DNA of 31,198 nucleotides from a virus: positions 1-31,198 of the IMG/VR virus record IMGVR_UViG_3300005289_000075; one strand, given 5' to 3'. Positions 5,573 through 10,831 of this stretch are shown here, in pieces. Under the pieces are notes generated by a model. That model saw only the letters and a program-made list of their open reading frames with translations, was not told the origin of the DNA and ran no database searches. The translations under genes were made by a program, and so were the position numbers. Positions within the stretch are counted from its first letter, which is position 1. Every line of letters starts with the position of its first letter.

Positions 5573-6867
5573 GCGCGACCCGTGAAGTGAAGCTGAGCGA
5601 GGCCGAGGTGCGCCGGCAGGCCGCAGACAAGTCGGTGCGCGACTTGCGCGACCCGAGACACCCGGGCCTGTACCTTCGCTTCTGGAGCAACCGAGAGCGT
5701 GGCACCTGGCACCTGGTGCGAGGCAAGAAGTGGGTACCGATCGCCCGTTGGCCCGACCTGACCGTGGCGGCCGTGCTGGCCGAGCTGCCCGCGCTGCGTC
5801 AGCGCCTGATGCGCGACCCGGCCACCGCGCCGATTGCCTCGGGCATGGCCACCGTAGGGCAACTGCTCGACTGGTACGGTAACCGCATGGCCCGCGACCG
5901 ATCGTTGTCGGCGAAGCGCAAGGCCGGCGCACGGTCCGCCATCGCCCAGCACCTGAAGCCGCGGCTCGATGACCTAGCCTTGGCCGAGGTGACTGCCGAC
6001 GCGTTGGACAGGCAGCTGATGTGGCCGTGCCAGGCCGAAGTGTCTCTATCCTACCTGCGGCAGATGTTCGCGCTGCTGCTGACCGCTTTCCGCCAGGCCC
6101 AGCAGCTTGGCCTGATCGACCGCAACCCGATGGCAGGGATGCGCTTCAACGACTTCACCAAGGCCAAGATCCTGCCCAAGGCAGCCCGCCTGCGCGACGT
6201 GCAACTCCCCGAGCTGATGCAGCAGTTGGCCCAGGCCTTCGAAACGGCCCCGGGCGACGCCATGCTGGCCCTGATGATGCTGGCCCACGGCACCCGGATC
6301 GGTGAGACCCGAATGGCGCGCTGGAGTGAGATCTCGCTGGCAGCGGCCGAGTGGTTCATCCCGGCAGCGAACACCAAGACCCGCACCGAGCACCGCCTGC
6401 CATTGACTGCCCAGGTCGAGGCGCTGCTGGTGAGGTACCGGGCGATTCAGCAGGGTCAGGGCTACGAGGGTGTGTACCTGTTCCCGAACCGTCGCGGCCT
6501 GTCGCTGAGCGAGACCCAGGCCAGTGCCGTGTTCACCCGCCTGGGGCAGGGCGAGTGGACCAGCCACGACCTACGCAAGGTGTCTCGCAGCACCTGGACC
6601 GACCTCGGTATCGACGGGCACATCGGCGAGATGCTGCTAAATCACACGCTGGGCAAGATCGCCAGCACCTACATCCACACCCAAGCCATGCAGCAGCGTC
6701 GGGTTGCGCTGGAGAAGTGGCACGCGTGGCTTGATGAGGCTGGCTTCGTGGCCATTCACCGCCTTACCAAGACCTTATTTGAAAATTCGCAGAATTCGCC
6801 GCAGGCCACAGCAGGCGTGGCGTCGAGCGACCTTACCGCATTTGTAATTAGCGAGGATTCGAAATGA
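5569..6867 (+). CDS. Tyrosine recombinase (integrase) in an internal position
   Basis: ATG 5569 overlaps the previous stop; the product is 432 residues. Residues about 5-75 look like the N-terminal arm-binding (DUF4102-like) domain (DLRDPRHPGLYLRFW). Residues 95-195 are the core-binding domain. Residues 205-390 are the catalytic domain with Arg243 (AHGTRIGE), Lys270 (ANTKTR), His333/Arg336 (TSHDLRK), His359 (LLNHTLGK) and nucleophile Tyr368 (STYIH). All key residues are present. It should join phage and host DNA at att sites. It is odd that it lies inside the rightward early operon with 4-base overlaps on both sides, leaving no room for an adjacent attP. The C-terminal 40 residues are low-complexity and AT-richer. 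Confidence 0.88.
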   Translation: MSATREVKLSEAEVRRQAADKSVRDLRDPRHPGLYLRFWSNRERGTWHLVRGKKWVPIARWPDLTVAAVLAELPALRQRLMRDPATAPIASGMATVGQLLDWYGNRMARDRSLSAKRKAGARSAIAQHLKPRLDDLALAEVTADALDRQLMWPCQAEVSLSYLRQMFALLLTAFRQAQQLGLIDRNPMAGMRFNDFTKAKILPKAARLRDVQLPELMQQLAQAFETAPGDAMLALMMLAHGTRIGETRMARWSEISLAAAEWFIPAANTKTRTEHRLPLTAQVEALLVRYRAIQQGQGYEGVYLFPNRRGLSLSETQASAVFTRLGQGEWTSHDLRKVSRSTWTDLGIDGHIGEMLLNHTLGKIASTYIHTQAMQQRRVALEKWHAWLDEAGFVAIHRLTKTLFENSQNSPQATAGVASSDLTAFVISEDSK

Positions 6868-7112
6868 ATATTTCCGAGCACGAAGCCGTCGCCTTCCTCT
6901 ACGGCGTGAATGGTCGAATCATCGGGCAGGTGATCATCGATGAGTGGTTCGGCTTGGACCTCGGCGAGGACGTGCCCGTCACGCCTCGGGAAGGAGGCCT
7001 GCTTGGCTTGGCGCAGTTCGATAAGCCGATTGTGGCTGGCAGTGCTGCCCTGCCGCGCAGCAGTTCGACCAGGCCTTGGCTTCGAGCCAAAAAGGGGCGT
7101 GCCCGCCAATGA
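6864..7112 (+). CDS. Small hypothetical phage protein (82 aa)
   Basis: ATG 6864 overlaps the integrase stop; GAGG lies 9 bases upstream. Residues 1-50 look folded (NISEHEAVAFLYGVNGRIIG, then DEWFGLDLGEDVPV); the C-terminal 25 residues are basic and Ser/Arg-rich. No membrane segment or known motif. The stop overlaps the next gene. It belongs to the early operon by its spacing. I do not recognise it. Confidence 0.6.
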   Translation: MNISEHEAVAFLYGVNGRIIGQVIIDEWFGLDLGEDVPVTPREGGLLGLAQFDKPIVAGSAALPRSSSTRPWLRAKKGRARQ

Positions 7113-7426
7113 GAAAAAGCCACGGCCCGGCTTTCAAGAAGGCCGTAATTGAATTGGATGTATGCCCTTTGTGCCGTGGGAGAGCGCTCACCAAGGGCGT
7201 GTTTCACGAACTGCCATGCGACCACTGCAACGCCTCGGGCTGGGTAGCGGCTGCAACTGGCGAAGCCCTGGCCCTGGATGAACTGGTGACCCAGCTCAGC
7301 ATGAGGCTACAGGCCGCTACACGGCAGATCGAGCAATTGAAAAGACCTCAGGCCGGCGGGCCCGAGGCTGGATATCAGGGAAGCAACCGGCGCGGCGCCG
7401 GCGGCACCAACTACACCGGGGATTGA
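7109..7426 (+). CDS. Small zinc-finger-like protein (105 aa)
   Basis: I chose ATG 7109, which overlaps the previous stop, over an in-frame ATG at 7076. Two CxxC pairs, Cys19-Cys22 (CPLCRGRA) and Cys37-Cys40 (CDHCNASG), resemble half of a DnaJ-type zinc-finger repeat (CxxCxGxx). Residues 55-80 are a likely helix or coiled coil (LVTQLSMRLQAATRQIEQL), and the last 25 are Gly-rich and disordered. Phage proteins of this kind often lie just before the Q gene. A nucleic-acid or protein-binding role is inferred; no family name is certain. Confidence 0.65.
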   Translation: MRKSHGPAFKKAVIELDVCPLCRGRALTKGVFHELPCDHCNASGWVAAATGEALALDELVTQLSMRLQAATRQIEQLKRPQAGGPEAGYQGSNRRGAGGTNYTGD

Positions 7427-7438
7427 GGGGGAAGGACC

Positions 7439-8125
7439 ATGGTTTACAGCAGCGTTTCGGGTGCAGTAGTTGCCGCTCTGGCGGCGGGCGAGAAGGGATC
7501 GGCGAAGGCCCAGGCCTGGCAGAAGCTGTACAAGTCGGCAGAGGAAGAGGGCGGCTGCTTGGCCTCATTGGGAGGCCGATCGGGCGGCATTGACCGCACC
7601 CAGGTGGATTATTGGGTGTCGGCGCGCCTACACCACATGCTCAAGGGCAGGCACTGGGATGCACTGGTCGCCAAGTACAGCACCAACAAGGCGAAGAAGG
7701 TTCAGGCGATCACGCTGATCCGGCCACTTATCGCGAGCCCAGCACCGACACTGTTCATCTACAAGGCGGTGACCGCGTGGGCCATCCCAAAGCTCAAGGG
7801 GGCACGCCGGAAGGCGCCGCAATCTGTGTCGGTAGACATCTCCCTGGATGCGTCGGCATGGCGCCGCGAGGCCACAGTCAATGCTGCAGTTGCCGCCGGG
7901 CAGGCCGCGAAAAGACGCATTGAGGCGTTGGAAGAGGATGTGATCATCCTGCCGGACAGCTTCTACGACATGAACACCTGGGATCTCGATGCTACGCCGG
8001 AGTCGACCCGGCGGCGGTGGAGGTTGGACATCAACGAGAAGCTGGCCGGGATGATTGACGACGCGCTGGCAGAGGTGCGGGTGATATTGGAGGCTGAGGG
8101 GCTGCTGATGAAAGAGGCTGCATGA
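7439..8125 (+). CDS. Putative late antiterminator (Q position), 228 aa
   Basis: ATG 7439 follows GGGGGAAGG. The protein is basic in the middle, without membrane segments. A conserved-looking core lies at residues 57-120 (QVDYWVSARLHHMLKGRHW, then DALVAKYSTNK, then PAPTLFIYKAVTAWAIPKL). The C-terminal half is helical and acidic. The Q assignment is by context: it is the last gene of the early operon, directly followed by a promoter-like TTGACA and then an intrinsic terminator, as Q is by PR' and tR' in lambda. Q proteins are very diverse, and this could instead be another conserved phage protein. I see no decisive sequence motif. Confidence 0.55.
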   Translation: MVYSSVSGAVVAALAAGEKGSAKAQAWQKLYKSAEEEGGCLASLGGRSGGIDRTQVDYWVSARLHHMLKGRHWDALVAKYSTNKAKKVQAITLIRPLIASPAPTLFIYKAVTAWAIPKLKGARRKAPQSVSVDISLDASAWRREATVNAAVAAGQAAKRRIEALEEDVIILPDSFYDMNTWDLDATPESTRRRWRLDINEKLAGMIDDALAEVRVILEAEGLLMKEAA

Positions 8126-8132
8126 TTGACTG

Positions 8133-8162
8133 TTGACATCAGTGAGCGACTGAGCGAAATTA
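8133..8162 (+). promoter_or_regulatory. Candidate late promoter (PR')
   Basis: A perfect TTGACA (8133-8138) lies 8 bases after the stop of the Q-position gene. An A/T-rich AAATTATC follows after 18-20 bases as a poor -10. About 40 bases further on is the terminator 8202-8235. Promoter, short leader and terminator resemble PR'-tR'. Confidence 0.45.
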
Positions 8163-8201
8163 TCCCCATCCTGTCATTCCTGCGCGTGTTGAGGAGTGAG
8201 G

Positions 8202-8235
8202 CGAAAAAGCCCGGCATATCCGCCGGGCTTTTTCG
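8202..8235. terminator. Bidirectional intrinsic terminator (tR'-like)
   Basis: GCCCGGC (8209-8215) and GCCGGGC (8222-8228) form a stem with a 6-base loop, with five A before and five T after. It ends rightward transcription after the Q-position gene and leftward transcription of the minus-strand gene 8236-8484. Late transcription must pass it. Confidence 0.9.
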
Positions 8236-8484
8236 TTATACGGCCTTTAAGTTCCACTCCTTATCAAGCCATGCGTTCACATCTTCACGCTTATGCGGTG
8301 CCCTGCCAGGAACGCCTTCAAGCTTGTGCGCTACCTTGCTCCGATTATCGTCGGACAAGGTGCAGTTTCTCGTCTTCAGGTAGTGGTCGATGAAGTACTC
8401 GACCTCCCAGGATTCGGTAAGAGAGACAAAAATCCGGTCGATCTTTCCCCGGTACTTCTTGTTGTCGTTACTGCTCCAAACCAT
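8236..8484 (-). CDS. Reverse-strand small protein in the late leader (moron), 82 aa
   Basis: I chose ATG 8484 because CTGGAG lies 8 bases upstream; a GTG at 8517 is in frame but has no such site. The protein is soluble and charged: KYRGKIDRIFVSLTESWEVE, then IDHYLKTRNC, then GRAPHKREDVNAWLDKEW. The helical EVEYF and VNAWL ends faintly recall DUF3606, but I do not assign it. It is alone on the minus strand, with its stop abutting the bidirectional terminator, and has somewhat lower GC than its neighbours. A possible extended -10 (TGCTAATAG, minus strand near 8524-8531) could drive it from the prophage. These traits fit a moron expressed in lysogeny. Confidence 0.7.
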   Translation of the reverse strand: MVWSSNDNKKYRGKIDRIFVSLTESWEVEYFIDHYLKTRNCTLSDDNRSKVAHKLEGVPGRAPHKREDVNAWLDKEWNLKAV

Positions 8485-8590
8485 TGCTAGTGCTCCAGTT
8501 AAGTGGCTGATTGCCACCTCACCCTATTAGCACGCCGTTTACTTCGGATCCATTGTGCTTTGGTCTGGAGTTGCCATCTATTTTCCTGAA

Positions 8591-8604
8591 CCCTCTACAG
8601 AGGG
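8591..8604 (+). promoter_or_regulatory. Hairpin covering the holin ribosome-binding site
   Basis: CCCTCT-AC-AGAGGG is a perfect inverted repeat whose right arm is the Shine-Dalgarno for the holin start at 8615 (10 bases away). In lambda, a stem-loop upstream of gene S (sdi) sets which of two starts is used. Confidence 0.5.
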
Positions 8605-8614
8605 ATTTCCCGAG

Positions 8615-8938
8615 ATGCCAAACATGCCCGAGAAGGATCCTGGCCTGTGGGCCGCTGTGCTCACTTGGGTTCTGGCCCATCAGCCTCAGCTGTATGCCGC
8701 TGGCTTGTCAGTCGCGATCGCCGTCCTTCGGGTGGTGTACGGCGGCGGCACTCGGCGGCAGATGTTCTTGGAGGGTGCCTTGTGCGGCCTCATCACCCTG
8801 GCCTTGGTGCCGCTGCTCGAATGGATGGGCCTGCCACAGGGTATGGCTACCTTCGCTGGCGGCATGGTCGGCTTCATGGGTGTGGAAAAGCTTCGCGGCT
8901 ATTCCGACCTGTTCTTGTCTCGTAAGGCGCAGGGGTGA
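8615..8938 (+). CDS. Lambda-family holin with two possible starts
   Basis: Two ATGs nine bases apart (8615 and 8624) give proteins of 107 and 104 residues; the shorter begins MPEKDPGLW, which matches the MPEKHD start of lambda S105. Three membrane segments are visible: about 14-35 (LWAAVLTWVLAHQPQLYAAG), 38-55 (AIAVLRVVYGGG region), and 66-90 (GALCGLITLALVPLLEW), followed by a basic C-terminus (LSRKAQG). Holins gather in the inner membrane and open it at a set time so that the endolysin gets out. An upstream in-frame ATG at 8555 precedes the Shine-Dalgarno and is unlikely. It is the first late gene on the plus strand, far from the other lysis genes at 30110-31074. Confidence 0.88.
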   Translation: MPNMPEKDPGLWAAVLTWVLAHQPQLYAAGLSVAIAVLRVVYGGGTRRQMFLEGALCGLITLALVPLLEWMGLPQGMATFAGGMVGFMGVEKLRGYSDLFLSRKAQG

Positions 8939-8941
8939 TCA

Positions 8942-9172
8942 ATGAATCGAAACCAGATTGCCACCGCCTACAGCCTGTTCTCCAAGCGTGACCAGGTGCA
9001 ACGGCGCCTGGATACGGTGCTGAGTGGATCCGGGGTTGCATTGATGTTGACCGGTGATTATCAGGAGCCGGCTGTGCTGGCTGCTGTTGTTGATCCACTT
9101 GCAGATCACTTCAGGAAAGAGCTCGAGCACATTGATGCTCAGCTCAAGTTGATGGGGTGGAGCGGCGAGTAA
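8942..9172 (+). CDS. Small hypothetical late protein (76 aa)
   Basis: ATG 8942 lies 3 bases after the holin stop, with AGGGGTGA as a Shine-Dalgarno. The protein is helical: residues 8-25 (TAYSLFSKRDQVQRRLDTVL) and 45-72 (LAAVVDPLADHFRKELEHID) look like two helices with a Gly-rich turn between, so a helical hairpin is likely. No membrane segment. Function unknown. It lies with other tiny genes (9232, 9462, 9699) between the holin and the packaging genes, where phages often carry counter-defence genes. Confidence 0.7.
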   Translation: MNRNQIATAYSLFSKRDQVQRRLDTVLSGSGVALMLTGDYQEPAVLAAVVDPLADHFRKELEHIDAQLKLMGWSGE

Positions 9173-9231
9173 CTCAGTCGCGCTCAAACCTTGATGCGCC
9201 GTTTCGTGGCGCGCCCACATGAGGACTCACC

Positions 9232-9462
9232 ATGGACAACCAGCACAAGAAGATCACCGGCTACCGTGACCTCTCCCAGAGCGAGATCGACGGAATGAAC
9301 TCGATCAAGGCCCTGGAAGCGGATGCCGGCGAGCTGTTCAAGCAGATCGGCCAGATTGACGGGGTTGATCAGCGCGCCTTGGCTCTGGCCAAAACCAACC
9401 TGCAACAGGGTTTCATGTGGTTCGTGCGTTCGATCGCTAAGCCCGCTGATCCTTTCAGCTGA
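9232..9462 (+). CDS. Acb2/Tad1-hairpin family protein, candidate anti-CBASS cyclic-nucleotide sponge
   Basis: A protein of 76 residues; AGGA lies upstream of ATG 9232. The whole chain fits the pattern I recall for the small phage Acb2 group: HKKITGYRDLSQSEIDGMN (5-23), IKALEADAGELF (25-36), then DQRALALAKTNLQQGFMWF (46-64) and VRSIAKP. Acb2 of Pseudomonas phage PaMx33 binds cyclic di- and trinucleotides and so stops CBASS effectors; the ligand residues I recall, Tyr11 and Lys26, fall at exactly those numbers here (GYR, IKA). If correct, it soaks up signals in the host cytoplasm during infection. It sits in the late operon among tiny genes; its stop overlaps the next start (TGATG). The assignment is by recalled pattern, not by search. 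Confidence 0.75.
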   Translation: MDNQHKKITGYRDLSQSEIDGMNSIKALEADAGELFKQIGQIDGVDQRALALAKTNLQQGFMWFVRSIAKPADPFS

Positions 9463-9686
9463 TGTCCAAGGCGCCTTACACGCCTTGCAAGCTGTACGTG
9501 GATGGCGCCGAGGGCATCGCAGTTGGCGACTTCATAACCACCGCAGCCGGATCTGCATACCTAGTGCAGGCGCTTCGAGTAAGCCGAACTAGGCCTGAGC
9601 GAAAGCACATGCACTGCCTGCGCTGGCCGATTCCCGAGGTGCCGGCGGATGCCCGGCGTTTCCAATTGACCTGGTACAAGAGATAG
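9462..9686 (+). CDS. Small hypothetical late protein (74 aa)
   Basis: ATG 9462 shares its A with the previous stop, so translation is probably coupled. The protein is a compact beta-rich chain: KLYVDGAEGIAVGDFITTAA, then SAYLVQALRVSR, then HCLRWP and RRFQLTWYKR. It has no membrane segment or signal and resembles small conserved proteins of Pseudomonas phages. It is co-translated with the sponge-like gene, so a joint accessory role is possible but unproven. Confidence 0.7.
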   Translation: MSKAPYTPCKLYVDGAEGIAVGDFITTAAGSAYLVQALRVSRTRPERKHMHCLRWPIPEVPADARRFQLTWYKR

Positions 9687-9698
9687 GGAACGTGAGCC

Positions 9699-9857
9699 AT
9701 GGCCCGCATGACTGTGACAATCGTCTGCCAACAGAGCTGGTGGCTCAATTACTACCTGGCCGGCGTCCTGGCTATGACCCGCATCACCGGACGCGAGCTG
9801 GACCTTGGCCGTGTACTGAGGTGGATAGAGCGCGGTATCAGGGTCGAGGTGCGCTGA
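9699..9857 (+). CDS. Very small hypothetical protein (52 aa)
   Basis: ATG 9699 is preceded by AGGGAACGTGA. The frame encodes MTVTIVCQQSWWLNYYLAGV around residues 4-23, then TGRELDLGRVLRWIERGIRV. The N-terminal half is hydrophobic and aromatic and could touch or span the membrane; the C-terminal half is a basic helix. Its stop overlaps the HNH gene start by one base (TGATG). Gene order and codon use support a real gene. Function unknown. Confidence 0.65.
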   Translation: MARMTVTIVCQQSWWLNYYLAGVLAMTRITGRELDLGRVLRWIERGIRVEVR

Positions 9858-10195
9858 TGGCCAGGCTCAGGACACTGGGCCCGCGCATCAAGGAAAGCGC
9901 AGGCTCGCGGGTCAAGGTGGTCACACCAGGCAGTTGGCGAAGCGGGATGACCAGCTCTCAACGTGGCTACGACTACCAATGGCAGAAAGCACGAGAGCAG
10001 TACCTGCGTGACAACCCGCTGTGCATCTACTGTGAACGGAACGGACGCACAACTGCCGCCAGGATTGTCGACCACATCGTTGCTCACCGTGGAGACATGA
10101 TTCTCTTCTGGGATCAGGCCAACTGGCAGAGCCTCTGCAAGCCTTGCCACGACTCCGTCAAGCAGGCCGAGGAGGCGGCGGGGCTTGGTGGCTGA
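9857..10195 (+). CDS. HNH endonuclease, packaging-associated
   Basis: A protein of 112 residues from ATG 9857 (an in-frame GTG at 9692 would overlap the 52-aa gene entirely). The HNH motif is complete: Cys56-x2-Cys59 (LCIYC), Asp72-His73 (VDHIV), Asn89 (ANW), Cys94-x2-Cys97-His98 (LCKPCHD). Residues 36-52 (RGYDYQWQKAREQYLRDNP) are typical of the HNH proteins encoded beside HK97-type terminases. Such proteins stimulate the terminase to make the cos cut. It lies directly before the cos-like stretch and the terminase genes. Confidence 0.88.
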   Translation: MARLRTLGPRIKESAGSRVKVVTPGSWRSGMTSSQRGYDYQWQKAREQYLRDNPLCIYCERNGRTTAARIVDHIVAHRGDMILFWDQANWQSLCKPCHDSVKQAEEAAGLGG

Positions 10196-10351
10196 CACGT
10201 CACCGGATTGCTGAAACCCCGCCCGGCGACATAGAAGCACGCCAATGACGTGCCGCGAAGGGGTGGGGGGTCAAAAGCTAGGGATTCTCATCTAGCTAGA
10301 CCGCCACCGACCCCACGTACATATTTTTTCCCGTTTCAGGAAAAGTTAACC
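10196..10351 (+). other. Non-coding cos-like region
   Basis: The stretch between HNH and small terminase holds no gene. It contains GTGGGGGGTC (10263-10272) and GACCCCAC (10308-10315 region) as facing arms, the phrase GGTCAAAAGCTAGGGATTCT, the palindrome CTAGCTAG at 10292-10299, and T6 near 10324. The G-rich run followed by TCAAAAG and then CCGCC is what I recall from the cos regions just upstream of terminase genes in HK97-like phages. The exact cut cannot be seen. Confidence 0.45.
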
Positions 10352-10828
10352 ATGGCTTTAACCGACAAGAAGCGGCGGTTTGTTGACGCTTTGCTGTCGG
10401 GTGCCACAAATCGCGAGGCGGCGATCGCTGCCGGATATTCGGAGAAGACCGCGTCGCAAGCGGGCTCCAAGCTTGCGAAGGACCCCGATGTCCTTGCTGA
10501 AGTCGGACGCCGGTTGAAGCAAAAGCAGGCTTCCAGCACCGAGGTTAAACCGTCTCGAAAAGTTAAAGCTGAACAGCCGCAGGTTCAGCAGGCTGATGAC
10601 TTGTCGCTAACCGAGACCGACGATCCGCGCGCCTTCCTGACTGAGCTAATGAACGCCGAATGCGCCGACATGCGTATGCGACTGGAAGCGGCAAAGACGC
10701 TGATGCCTTATGTGCACGGCAAGGTCGCCGACCAGGGCAAGAAAGAGCAGAAGGCCGAGGCTGCCAAACAGGTCGGTAAAGGCAAGTACTCCCAAGGCAA
10801 GCCACCCCTCTCTGTAGTGAAGAATTGA
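10352..10828 (+). CDS. Terminase small subunit
   Basis: ATG 10352 follows CAGGAAAAG; the product is 158 residues. Residues 1-60 match the terminase_2 N-terminal helix-turn-helix: LTDKKRRFVDALLSGATNRE, then AAIAAGYSEKTASQAGSKLA, then VLAEVGRRL. Residues 60-90 are a Gln/Lys-rich linker; 95-130 a helical oligomerisation segment (FLTELMNAECADMRMRLEAA, then KTLMPYVHGK); the end is Lys-rich. The small subunit binds the packaging site and feeds DNA to the large subunit encoded 3 bases downstream. Confidence 0.9.
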   Translation: MALTDKKRRFVDALLSGATNREAAIAAGYSEKTASQAGSKLAKDPDVLAEVGRRLKQKQASSTEVKPSRKVKAEQPQVQQADDLSLTETDDPRAFLTELMNAECADMRMRLEAAKTLMPYVHGKVADQGKKEQKAEAAKQVGKGKYSQGKPPLSVVKN

Positions 10829-10831
10829 CCT

